DNA of 54,194 nt from Gammaproteobacteria bacterium (GTDB lineage: Bacteria > Pseudomonadota > Gammaproteobacteria > Arenicellales > Arenicellaceae): positions 1 through 54,194 of the forward strand of contig JABDKW010000004.1 in NCBI GenBank assembly GCA_013002025.1. The letters run 5' to 3'. Shown here piece after piece: positions 25,960 to 33,733 of this stretch. The position numbers were made by a program, and so were the translations under genes. The notes under the pieces are model-generated. The model saw only the letters and a program-made list of their open reading frames with translations. It ran no database searches and was not told the origin of the DNA. The first letter of the stretch is position 1. Each line of letters begins with the position of its first letter.

Positions 25960-26379
25960 ATGTCTTTAAAAGGTTCAAAAACTGAGCAGGCATTGAAAGA
26001 TGCCTTCGCTGGCGAATCTCAAGCTAATCGTCGTTATCTGTATTTCGCCGCCAAGGCGGATGTTGAAGGGTATAACGATGTGGCTGCGGTATTTCGCTCA
26101 ACGGCTGAGGGTGAAACCGGCCACGCGCACGGCCACCTTGAGTATCTGGAAGAAGTAGGCGACCCCGCCACTGGTCTGCCGATTGGCGGCACCGAAGACA
26201 ACCTGAAATCTGCCATCGCAGGCGAAACCCATGAGTACACCGACATGTACCCGGGTATGGCCAAAGATGCGCGTGACGAGGGCTTTGATGAAATTGCCGA
26301 CTGGTTTGAGACGCTGGCTAAAGCCGAACGTTCACACGCCAACAAATTTCAGAAAACACTGGATACGCTGGACGACTAA
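25960..26379 (+). CDS. rubrerythrin-like ferritin-family protein (no rubredoxin domain)
   Basis: 139 residues. The start at 25960 is preceded by GGAG. A four-helix bundle with two sets of ligand motifs, FAGESQANRRYLYF and FRSTAEGETGHAHGHLEYL, then AIAGETHEYTDMYP and ETLAKAERSHANKFQK, gives a di-iron site like that of rubrerythrin. The usual C-terminal CxxC rubredoxin domain is absent, so an external electron donor would be needed. Rubrerythrins reduce H2O2. Likely expressed with the next two genes and controlled by OxyR. A strong hairpin lies just after it. Confidence 0.92.
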   Translation: MSLKGSKTEQALKDAFAGESQANRRYLYFAAKADVEGYNDVAAVFRSTAEGETGHAHGHLEYLEEVGDPATGLPIGGTEDNLKSAIAGETHEYTDMYPGMAKDARDEGFDEIADWFETLAKAERSHANKFQKTLDTLDD

Positions 26380-26410
26380 TCGTTCAGTTCCGCGGTTTGA
26401 TGCGCGGGCA

Positions 26411-26440
26411 GCAAGGGGCTCGCTTCGGTGGGCCCTTTGC
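26411..26440 (+). terminator. strong hairpin with UUCG tetraloop after rubrerythrin gene
   Basis: Arms 26411-26423 and 26428-26440 form a 13-bp stem with three G.U pairs, closed by C(UUCG)G. Only a short GTGTTT follows, so it may be an attenuator or an RNA-stabilising element rather than a complete terminator. It lies 31 bp after the rubrerythrin stop and about 70 bp before the next gene, which would make rubrerythrin mRNA more abundant than the downstream genes. Confidence 0.6.
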
Positions 26441-26513
26441 GTGTTTGCGCCCTGCTGCGTGATTGTTAGACCCACTGAACAAATTTAAAAGCCACCCTAC
26501 AAGAGCGAACCAC

Positions 26514-27842
26514 ATGAGAGAAGGCAGCTTAGAAGCCCCTACCCGCCATCCGCTGGATTGGAAGAACGAATTATTCTGGGACAAAGAAAATCTTGAGGCG
26601 GAACTGGAGCGGGTCTACGATATTTGCCACGGCTGTCGCCGCTGTGTCAGTTTGTGCGACGCATTTCCAACCCTGTTTGATCTGGTCGACGAATCCGAGA
26701 CCATGGAAGTGGATGGCGTTGCCAAAGCGGACTACATGAAGGTAGTCGATCAGTGCTACCTGTGCGATCTGTGTTACCTCACCAAATGCCCCTATGTGCC
26801 GCCCCACGAATGGAATGTGGATTTCCCACACCTGATGTTGCGCGCCAAAGCACAGAAGTTCAAAGCCGAAGGCACCAGTTTTCGCAATAAAACACTGAGC
26901 AATACTGACGCCGTTACCCGGCTAATGAAAATTCCGGTGGTTAACCAAACCGGCAACGCCCTACTGGGCAATAAAACCTTTCGTTCGGTATTCGAGAAAG
27001 GCTTCGGTGTGCATCACAAAGCGACAGTACCAAAATATCATCGCAAGAATATGGCCAAGGTGTGCAAAGACCTTCTAGCAGGCGACGTTAACCGCATGCC
27101 AGCCGGCAGCACCACCGGCCGGGTCGCCTTGTATGCCACCTGTTATGGTAATTACAACACACCGGATCTGGGCGCTGACTTCCTGAAGGTATTTCAACAC
27201 AACGATATTGAAATCAAGCTGGTTCCCAAGGAACGCTGCTGCGGTATGCCGAAATTTGAATTGGGCGACCTCGATTCCGTGGAACGTAATATGCAGTTCA
27301 ACATCCCGGTGCTGGCCAAGCTGGTTGATGAAGGATTTGACCTGGTAGCGCCCATCCCCTCCTGTGTGTTGATGTATAAGCAAGAGCTGCCGTTAATGTT
27401 TCCAGATAATGAAGATGTGATAAAGGTACAGAACGCGTTTTTTGACCCCTTTGAATATCTGGCGATTCGCCACAAAGCTGGCCTGCTCAAAACAGATTTC
27501 AAGCAGGAACTGGGAGACATTTCCTATCAGGTAGCCTGCCATCAACGCGTGCAACGTATCGGTAATAAAACTCGCGATATATTGAGCCTGGTGCCAGACA
27601 CACAAGTGCTGCCCATCGAGCGCTGTTCCGGCCACGATGGCAGCTATGCAGTAAAGAATGAAACCTACGATAAAGCCGTGAAAATTGCTCGGCCGGTGGT
27701 GCGCAAAGTGACCGACCAGGCTGCCAATCACTTTACCAGCGACTGCCCCATGGCGAGTGCGCATGTTGCCAAACTGGCTGGGGATGCAGTCACCAGCAAC
27801 GAACACCCAATGACCCTGTTGTGCCGCGCCTATGGTTTGTAG
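26514..27842 (+). CDS. Fe-S / heterodisulfide-reductase-like CCG-domain protein
   Basis: 442 residues from the ATG at 26514. Two N-terminal cysteine clusters suit [4Fe-4S] ferredoxin sites: C38-x2-C41-x2-C44-x3-C48 and C81-x2-C84-x2-C87-x4-C92. Two CCG-type domains follow: the first has KERCCGMPKFELG and PSCVLMYK; the second has VACHQRVQRIG and ERCSGHDG, where the second Cys of the CCG is Ser. Similar to GlpC/HdrB-type proteins that carry electrons or handle thiol-disulfide chemistry. Between rubrerythrin and DUF3501, it is a natural electron-supply candidate for rubrerythrin. The substrate is unknown. Confidence 0.88.
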   Translation: MREGSLEAPTRHPLDWKNELFWDKENLEAELERVYDICHGCRRCVSLCDAFPTLFDLVDESETMEVDGVAKADYMKVVDQCYLCDLCYLTKCPYVPPHEWNVDFPHLMLRAKAQKFKAEGTSFRNKTLSNTDAVTRLMKIPVVNQTGNALLGNKTFRSVFEKGFGVHHKATVPKYHRKNMAKVCKDLLAGDVNRMPAGSTTGRVALYATCYGNYNTPDLGADFLKVFQHNDIEIKLVPKERCCGMPKFELGDLDSVERNMQFNIPVLAKLVDEGFDLVAPIPSCVLMYKQELPLMFPDNEDVIKVQNAFFDPFEYLAIRHKAGLLKTDFKQELGDISYQVACHQRVQRIGNKTRDILSLVPDTQVLPIERCSGHDGSYAVKNETYDKAVKIARPVVRKVTDQAANHFTSDCPMASAHVAKLAGDAVTSNEHPMTLLCRAYGL

Positions 27843-27966
27843 GATGTGATTTACAATACTTTGGGATGCCAGAAACTATGCAATCTTATCTGCCATAAGC
27901 GCCGATACATTTGTTCTACATACGCGAAACTAAAATAACGGAATAAACTGACCCGAGACTAAAACC

Positions 27967-28566
27967 ATGAATAAGCTTTCAAAACAAGACCTGATGTCGC
28001 TCGAAGACTATTCCAATCAGCGCGCCGGATTCCGGACCTCTGTGCTGCAATATAAGAAAACCAGGCAGCTACCGCTGGGCGATAATGCGCGCCTGTATTT
28101 CGAAGACCGTCTGACTATTCAATACCAGATTCAGGAAGTGCTGCGAGTGGAAAAAACCTTCGATGCAGCAGGCATCGAAGAAGAGCTCGAAGCCTACAAC
28201 CCACTGATACCTGACGGCAGCAATTTAAAAGCCACATTCATGCTGGAATTTCCAGAGGTGGAAGAGCGTCAGCAGAAAACCGTCGAGCTCCGCGGCATTG
28301 AGCACAAGGTCTGGCTGCAAGTTGAGGATTTTGACAAGGTTTATCCGATCGCGAATGAGGACTTGTCGCGCGACGACGGCTCACGAACGTCTATGGTGCA
28401 CTTTTTTCGTTACGAATTTAGCCCCGCCATGGTGGCGGCTCTTAAAAATGGTGCTCAATTTATGGCCGGCATCGAACACCCGGGCTATCAGATAGATGGG
28501 CTGGTAATCCCCGCGCCGATTCGGGATTCACTGGTAACGGATTTTGATGCGGTGGCGCTGAACTAG
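27967..28566 (+). CDS. DUF3501 family protein
   Basis: 199 residues, cytoplasmic, without signal peptide or membrane segments. Recognised by its conserved start (KLSKQDLMSLEDYSNQRAGF) and segments such as LPLGDNARLYFEDRLTIQYQ and EVLRVEKTFD. Proteins of this family usually follow the Fe-S/CCG gene and rubrerythrin, but no biochemical role is known to me. It lacks cysteine ligands, so it may be a partner rather than an electron carrier. The stop codon lies inside a perfect 14-bp inverted repeat (28546-28578). Confidence 0.88.
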   Translation: MNKLSKQDLMSLEDYSNQRAGFRTSVLQYKKTRQLPLGDNARLYFEDRLTIQYQIQEVLRVEKTFDAAGIEEELEAYNPLIPDGSNLKATFMLEFPEVEERQQKTVELRGIEHKVWLQVEDFDKVYPIANEDLSRDDGSRTSMVHFFRYEFSPAMVAALKNGAQFMAGIEHPGYQIDGLVIPAPIRDSLVTDFDAVALN

Positions 28567-28578
28567 CGCCACCGCATC
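28546..28578. terminator. perfect 14-bp inverted repeat across the DUF3501 stop codon
   Basis: Arms GATGCGGTGGCGCT (28546-28559) and AGCGCCACCGCATC (28565-28578) with a 5-base loop, very GC-rich. It sits between the convergent DUF3501 (stop TAG 28564-28566) and htpX (stop at 28592). No T-run follows in either direction, so it is a strong hairpin whose role may be termination, mRNA protection or insulation. Confidence 0.65.
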
Positions 28579-28591
28579 GCTTAGCCGCCGA

Positions 28592-29419
28592 TCATCCGCG
28601 CCGCAAGGCTTCGATGCGATCTTCCAGCGGCGGATGGGTAGAAAACAGGCTTTTCACACTGCTGTTAATGCCAAAGGCCGCCAACTGAGTGGGCAGCTCA
28701 CCGGCCTGCCCCATGCGCAAGCGTTCTAAGGCCGCAATCATCGACGATCGCGAGGCATACTCGGCCCCGCCTTCATCGGCCCGGTACTCCCGTACCCGAC
28801 TGAAATAGGCCACCACAATACTGGCCAGAAAGCCAAAAATAACCTGACCCACCATAAAACCAATGTGGTAACCGAATCCGCGACCATCGCGGTCAATGGC
28901 CATGGCCAGGGCACGCGCCATGAACAAGACAAACACGTTGACCACACCCTGAATGAGGGTCAGTGTAATCATGTCGCCATTGGCTACGTGAGCGATCTCA
29001 TGGCCCAATACCGCCTCGGCCTCTTCGCGGGTCATGTGTTGCAGTAACCCCTGTGAGACAGCCACCAGGGCGTTATTACGGTTAGCGCCGGTAGCAAAGG
29101 CATTCATTTGCGGCGACGGGAAGATGCCCACCTCGGGCATGCCGATACCGGCCTGCTGAGCTTGTCGCTCAACGGTGCGCAGCAACCATTGTTCGGTTTC
29201 GTTGCGGGGCTGAGTAATAACCTGCACGCCGGCTGATCGCTTTGCCATCGACTTGGACATTAATAGCGACACGATGGAACCGCCGAAACCGGCGACCAGT
29301 GCGAACACCAGAAACATACCGTCTTGAGTGCGATACTCAGCCGGCAAAAACTGGATAACAATGCTCACCACGACCATAATGGCGGCGTTGGTGGCAAGGA
29401 AATAGAAAATACGTCTCAC
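28592..29419 (-). CDS. htpX: protease HtpX
   Basis: 275 residues, integral inner-membrane zinc metalloprotease that degrades damaged membrane proteins. The zinc motif HEIAH is at residues 140-144; the third ligand is Glu in REYRADEGGAEYA. Hydrophobic helices near the N-terminus (IFYFLATNAAIMVVVSIVI and MFLVFALVAGFGGSIVSLLM) and two after the HExxH (VFVLFMARALAMAI, IGFMVGQVIFGFLASIVVAY). The start is GTG at 29419 with AAGAGGAAG upstream. A 6-3-6 palindrome sits in its promoter region. Confidence 0.95.
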   Translation of the reverse strand: MRRIFYFLATNAAIMVVVSIVIQFLPAEYRTQDGMFLVFALVAGFGGSIVSLLMSKSMAKRSAGVQVITQPRNETEQWLLRTVERQAQQAGIGMPEVGIFPSPQMNAFATGANRNNALVAVSQGLLQHMTREEAEAVLGHEIAHVANGDMITLTLIQGVVNVFVLFMARALAMAIDRDGRGFGYHIGFMVGQVIFGFLASIVVAYFSRVREYRADEGGAEYASRSSMIAALERLRMGQAGELPTQLAAFGINSSVKSLFSTHPPLEDRIEALRRG

Positions 29420-29459
29420 GAGTTTCTTCCTCTTAGCTGATAGTTGTCTATAATATGGT

Positions 29460-29474
29460 GATCATACTATGATC
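29460..29474. promoter_or_regulatory. operator-like palindrome upstream of htpX
   Basis: GATCATACTATGATC: perfect 6-base arms with a 3-base centre, about 40 bp upstream of the htpX GTG, inside a candidate minus-strand promoter (TTGATA, 19-bp spacer, TATTAT). Also within the 155-bp spacer shared with the divergent TerB-like gene. The binding protein is unknown. Confidence 0.5.
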
Positions 29475-29574
29475 TATCAAGTCCTGCGGCAGCGTGCCTG
29501 CATGACCGATATGTCATTAAAATGCTGTCAAAAAGGCGTTTTTCAAGACACAGGCGATTTTACAGGATGGGTGG

Positions 29575-30045
29575 ATGTTTAAGTCATTAAAAGAGCTGTT
29601 TCAGAAAAAAGTTGTTGAACAAGAGAGTACCTTAAGCGAAGAACAGGAATTGCAATTAGCGGCAGCAGTATTGATGTTTGAACTGATTCGCTGTGACGGC
29701 AGTACCGATAAAGTTGAATTGAATTACATGGCAGAGATTCTGCGGAACCAATTCAACCTGTCTGATGCAGACCTGGATGAGCTGTTTAAACTGGCCAAGA
29801 AAAGCGCCGAAGACGCGACTGACTTGCATAGGTTCACCCGCGCCATCTGCGATAAATGGGGCAACTCGCGGCGCATGAAATTGTTGGAGAACTTGTGGAT
29901 GATATCACTGGCAGACGAAGAAATTGATGCGCATGAGCGGCACCTTGTGCGCAAAGTTGCTGGCCTGATGTATTTAACCGAGTCGCAGATCGTGCAATCG
30001 CGCGAGAACGCCAAACGGCGCCTCAATATTGATGATTTTGCATAG
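29575..30045 (+). CDS. TerB-like (tellurite-resistance/DUF533-type) acidic helical protein
   Basis: 156 residues, all-alpha, resembling TerB domains: LAAAVLMFELIRCDGSTDKV, then LADEEIDAHERHLVRKVAGL with conserved Asp/Glu residues that could bind a metal ion. No signal peptide. It is divergent from htpX and 28 bp before a paralogue. Function in this organism is not known; TerB domains occur in stress-response and membrane-associated complexes. Association with htpX suggests envelope stress but is only positional. Confidence 0.8.
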   Translation: MFKSLKELFQKKVVEQESTLSEEQELQLAAAVLMFELIRCDGSTDKVELNYMAEILRNQFNLSDADLDELFKLAKKSAEDATDLHRFTRAICDKWGNSRRMKLLENLWMISLADEEIDAHERHLVRKVAGLMYLTESQIVQSRENAKRRLNIDDFA

Positions 30046-30073
30046 CTTTTCATCTAACTGAAAGGGTTTAAAA

Positions 30074-30538
30074 ATGGCAGACACCTATAAAAAATTTATG
30101 GAATTGGAGCTCTTCAATGAAGAAGAGGAACTGACTGATGATTCAGTGCAACTGGCGGCGTCTATTCTTATGTTTGAGGTCGGCCGCGCCGATGGCGACC
30201 TCGACAGCGTCGAGGTCGCCGAAATGGTTGATATATTGAAGAACCAATTTGGTCTCAATAGCGAAGAAGTGACCCGCCTGATCCATTCAGCCAGAGAGAC
30301 CTCTCACGATGACGTCAACCTCGAGAAATATACCTCGCTACTGTGCGAGCACTGGGGTCAGAAAGAGCGCGCCCGCTTGCTCAACGATTTTTGGGTATTA
30401 GCGCTTACTGATATGGAAATCGACCACCATGAACGCGATCTCATTCAAAGAATAGCCGAGTTGTTGAAACTCGATAAAGATGAAATTGATCGCGCCCGCA
30501 TCCACGCAGAGCATGTACTGGAATTAAGTACCTCCTGA
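30074..30538 (+). CDS. TerB-like protein, second copy
   Basis: 154 residues, paralogue of the protein at 29575: the same LAASILMFEVGRADGDLDSV pattern, NQFGLNSEEVTRLI and LTDMEIDHHERDLIQRIAEL. It differs by a longer acidic N-terminus (ELFNEEEELTDDS). Tandem arrangement with a 28-bp gap points to duplication in situ, with the copies well diverged, so an old event. Function unknown. Confidence 0.8.
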   Translation: MADTYKKFMELELFNEEEELTDDSVQLAASILMFEVGRADGDLDSVEVAEMVDILKNQFGLNSEEVTRLIHSARETSHDDVNLEKYTSLLCEHWGQKERARLLNDFWVLALTDMEIDHHERDLIQRIAELLKLDKDEIDRARIHAEHVLELSTS

Positions 30539-30587
30539 TTTTATTGCTACTGGCGTCACGGGTGGCGGCCATGCTATAAACACGCGC

Positions 30588-31688
30588 ATGAATCACGCTC
30601 TGAAATTACTTTGCCTGCTGACACTGGGGCTTAGCCTGACTGCCTGCGGCACAGACAATGCATCGACTGGCAACACCACCAGCTCTGCACCGCTACAGAA
30701 AATTGTTCTGAAGCTGGCTCACGGGTGGCCCAAAGGCTATCCCCTGTTTGGCGAATCAGTCGAGGACTATGCGCGCCTGGTGGGCGAAATGTCGGATGGC
30801 CGCATTGAGATTCGCGTGGACAGCACCAACAAGCATAAATCCGCCTTTGGCATATTCGACTTTGTTAAATCTGGCCAATATGACATTGGCCAGTCGGCCT
30901 CGTATTACTACGGCGGTAAAGACCCCGATACATTGTTCTTCTCGTCCATGCCGTTCAGTATGACCGCCATTGAGCAGTACGCCTGGTTTTATCATGGCGG
31001 CGGTCTGGAACTGGCCAACGAGGTCTACGCCAAGCACAACATCGAAGTAATGTTGGGCGGTAATACCGGCATGCAAATGGGTGGCTGGTTTCGCAATGAA
31101 ATCAACAGCGTTGACGATCTTAAAGGCCTCAAAATGCGCATCCCCGGCTTTGCCGGTAAAGTTGTGGCAGGTGTGGGCGTAGTACCCACCAATATCCCCA
31201 CCGGCGAGCTCTATCAGGCGCTGGAGCGCGGCACACTCGATGCACTGGAATGGGTTTCGCCGGGCCTGGATCTACGCATGGGTTTTCATAAAATCGCACC
31301 CTATTACTACACAGGCTGGCATGAACCCGGCACCGAGCTATTGTATTTCTTTAATACCGACAGCATGGCCAAATTGCCCGGATGGGCACAATCGATTTTG
31401 CGTAATGCAGCCCGCCTCACCGCCTACAATATGACCACAGCTGTGTTTGCAGCAAACGCCGATAACTGGGATACCATTGCTACTCAGTATCCTAATGTTC
31501 AGGTTAAAAAGTTCCCGCCGGAAGTTTTGCAGGCGCTCAAGAAATCCAACGATGACCTGATCGCTGCGGAGCTGGCGCGCAGCCCCATGGCACGCAAAAT
31601 AATCGAATCGCGCCAGGAATATTTACGCCGAGCGCGGGCCTGGACCGAAATCGGTGAGCAGGCTTATTTAGAAACCATGCGCAACTAG
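30588..31688 (+). CDS. dctP: TRAP transporter solute-binding protein (lipoprotein DctP)
   Basis: 366 residues. Signal peptide ending in a lipobox (LSLTAC, Cys20), so the receptor is predicted to be tethered to a membrane, not free in the periplasm. The mature protein has the DctP family pattern: LKLAHGWPKGYPLFG, the DLKGLKMRIPGFAGK segment whose Arg should bind the substrate carboxylate, and ALEWVSPGLDLRMGFHKIAPYYYTGWHEPG, similar to 2-oxoacid-binding receptors such as TakP. The substrate may be a 2-oxoacid such as pyruvate; that is an inference. A hairpin separates it from dctQ. Confidence 0.9.
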   Translation: MNHALKLLCLLTLGLSLTACGTDNASTGNTTSSAPLQKIVLKLAHGWPKGYPLFGESVEDYARLVGEMSDGRIEIRVDSTNKHKSAFGIFDFVKSGQYDIGQSASYYYGGKDPDTLFFSSMPFSMTAIEQYAWFYHGGGLELANEVYAKHNIEVMLGGNTGMQMGGWFRNEINSVDDLKGLKMRIPGFAGKVVAGVGVVPTNIPTGELYQALERGTLDALEWVSPGLDLRMGFHKIAPYYYTGWHEPGTELLYFFNTDSMAKLPGWAQSILRNAARLTAYNMTTAVFAANADNWDTIATQYPNVQVKKFPPEVLQALKKSNDDLIAAELARSPMARKIIESRQEYLRRARAWTEIGEQAYLETMRN

Positions 31689-31702
31689 CTCAGCGCCCTC
31701 CG

Positions 31703-31719
31703 CAATGCTGGCGGCATTG
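31703..31719 (+). terminator. small hairpin in the dctP-dctQ gap
   Basis: CAATGC/GCATTG arms with a 5-base loop, 14 bp after the dctP stop. No T-run. It may slow decay of dctP mRNA or reduce readthrough so that receptor exceeds membrane subunits. Confidence 0.4.
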
Positions 31720-31745
31720 AGACTTTGCGGCTATGCTTGCCAACC

Positions 31746-32339
31746 ATGTTAGCCGCGCTGGAACACAAACTCGATCGCCTGATGGATTGGCTCGGCAATC
31801 TGGCCGCTGCCATGTTGATCGCGCTGGTTATTATCATGGCGGCCAATGTAATCAGCCGCTATGCGTTCCGAGCGTCCTCGCTCGGCCTTGAAGAACTCTC
31901 ATGGCACCTTTACGCTGCTATTTTTTTACTCGGTATCCCGTTCGCGCTGCGCACCGGCTCGCATGTACGGGTCGACCTGTTATACGAGAAGTTCCCTCCT
32001 AAAAAGCGCGCGCTGATTGACCTGGTTGGCAGTGTCGTATTCTTGCTGCCAACCTGCCTGGTGGTAATCTGGGGTGGCTGGCAGTTTACTGCGGCAGCCT
32101 ACTCGCTCGGCCCTCAACCGGACTCTGTTGGTGCATTCTTCAGCCAATTGGTGAGCAGCGGTATCGGTGAACGCTCGCAGGATCCCGGCGGTTTACTCAA
32201 TCGCTGGATAATCAAGGGCGTGATCCCCCTATCCTTCGCCCTTCTCCTGTTGGCGTCGATTTCATTTATTCTGCATCGACTCAATGTGTTTTTAGGCATT
32301 GAAACGCCAGTAGACGACACTGGTCCGCACGGTCTGTAA
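31746..32339 (+). CDS. dctQ: TRAP transporter small membrane subunit DctQ
   Basis: 197 residues from the ATG at 31746; upstream TTG at 31725 is possible. Four hydrophobic segments (about residues 20-40, 53-71, 92-112, 155-175) as in DctQ, with the conserved RYAFRASSLGLEELSWHLY. It docks the receptor to DctM. Start choice is uncertain, as no good ribosome-binding site is visible. Confidence 0.88.
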   Translation: MLAALEHKLDRLMDWLGNLAAAMLIALVIIMAANVISRYAFRASSLGLEELSWHLYAAIFLLGIPFALRTGSHVRVDLLYEKFPPKKRALIDLVGSVVFLLPTCLVVIWGGWQFTAAAYSLGPQPDSVGAFFSQLVSSGIGERSQDPGGLLNRWIIKGVIPLSFALLLLASISFILHRLNVFLGIETPVDDTGPHGL

Positions 32340-32351
32340 GCGAGAGTACCG

Positions 32352-33671
32352 ATGATTGGTGTTTCCATTTTTATTGTCGCGCTGTTGCTGCTGCTGTTTG
32401 GCTTCCCCGTTGCGTTCACCTTTGCCGGTATTGGCATTGCCTTTGTTGTGCTGTTCGCCGACCCGGCCGAGTTGGCGCAAATCCCCTTTCGCATCTACTC
32501 GAATATGGGTGATAACGGTGAGGGACAGGTGCTGATGGCGGTACCCTTATTTATCTTTATGGGGCTGATCCTGCAGCGCACCAAGCTGGCTGAGCAGCTA
32601 CTGGAATCCATGGGCCAATTATTCGGTTCGCTGCGCGGCGGGCTGGCAATTTCCACCATACTGGTCGGGGCATTACTGGCGGCATCTACCGGCGTAGTAG
32701 GCGCCAGCGTGGTGGCGATGGGCTTGATCTCATTGCCGGTGATGCTGCGCTATGGCTATCGCACCGAGCTGGCCACCGGCACCATCGCTGCGGCCGGCAC
32801 CCTGGGGCAGATTATCCCACCGTCCATCGTGCTGATCATATTAGGGGACGTGCTGAACGTGCCAGTGGGCGACTTGTTTCGCGCGGCGTTGGCACCCGGG
32901 CTAGTATTAATTGGTGCATATATCGCTTACGTGGTAATTTTTTGCCTGCTGAAACCAGAGGCTGCGCCAATCGTGCCGACAGCCCCTGGCGTCGATCGGA
33001 CAGAAGTAATCCTGCGCGCTCTAGTGGCGGTAATACCGCCACTGCTGCTAATTCTGGTTGTTCTTGGCTCAATTTTTAACGGCATTGCCACGCCCACCGA
33101 ATCCTCTGCACTGGGGTGCATTGGCGCGGTCGTACTGGCGCTTGTGTATCGAAAGTTCTCCCTGCACATGCTGTGGGACAGTGCGCTGGAGACGGTCAAG
33201 ATCACCGCTATGGTGTTCGCCGTGTTACTGGGCGCATCGATTTTCTCCATGGGGTTTTCCTACACCGGCGGCGAACATCAGGTGGAACAATTGCTGCTGT
33301 CCATCCCCGGTGAAAAGTGGGGCTTTCTGATTTTTATAATGCTGCTCATCACCCTGCTTGGCTTTTTTCTGGACTACATCGAAATCTCCTATATCGTGCT
33401 GCCGCTGGTATATGTGGTAGTCCTTGAGCTGGGTATTAATCAGGTCTGGTTCGCCATCTTGGTGGCCATGAACCTACAGACTTCCTTTCTGACTCCACCC
33501 TTTGGTTTTGCCTTGTTTTATTTGAAAGGCGTGGCGCCTGAGGGGGTCACCACCGCAGGCATCTATCGTGGCGTAGTGCCATTTATCGTAATTCAATTAG
33601 CGGTGCTAATTAGCCTGCTGGCGTTCCCCGAGTGGTACGGCATGAGCGCTGTGCAGCCGTCTGCTTGGTAA
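32352..33671 (+). CDS. dctM: TRAP transporter large membrane subunit DctM
   Basis: 439 residues, 12-13 hydrophobic segments, DctM (IT superfamily) symporter with the GSLRGGLAISTILVGALLAA motif and TGVVGASVVAMGLISLPVML. It transports the substrate with Na+ or H+, dependent on DctP. It lies 12 bp after dctQ. A short imperfect hairpin follows at 33691-33711. The C-terminus (TPPFGFALFYLKGVAPEGVT) is the usual DctM signature. Confidence 0.92.
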   Translation: MIGVSIFIVALLLLLFGFPVAFTFAGIGIAFVVLFADPAELAQIPFRIYSNMGDNGEGQVLMAVPLFIFMGLILQRTKLAEQLLESMGQLFGSLRGGLAISTILVGALLAASTGVVGASVVAMGLISLPVMLRYGYRTELATGTIAAAGTLGQIIPPSIVLIILGDVLNVPVGDLFRAALAPGLVLIGAYIAYVVIFCLLKPEAAPIVPTAPGVDRTEVILRALVAVIPPLLLILVVLGSIFNGIATPTESSALGCIGAVVLALVYRKFSLHMLWDSALETVKITAMVFAVLLGASIFSMGFSYTGGEHQVEQLLLSIPGEKWGFLIFIMLLITLLGFFLDYIEISYIVLPLVYVVVLELGINQVWFAILVAMNLQTSFLTPPFGFALFYLKGVAPEGVTTAGIYRGVVPFIVIQLAVLISLLAFPEWYGMSAVQPSAW

Positions 33672-33690
33672 AACCGAGCAGACACCAAAA

Positions 33691-33711
33691 AGCCGAGGCA
33701 GGGCCCCGGCT
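33691..33711 (+). terminator. possible weak terminator after dctM
   Basis: AGCCGAGGC pairs with GCCCCGGCT except for one mismatch, three-base loop. Followed by TCTCGG rather than a T-run, so low confidence. It lies between dctM and the convergent pseudogene. Confidence 0.4.
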
Positions 33712-33733
33712 TCTCGGTCAACATCTGACGCTT

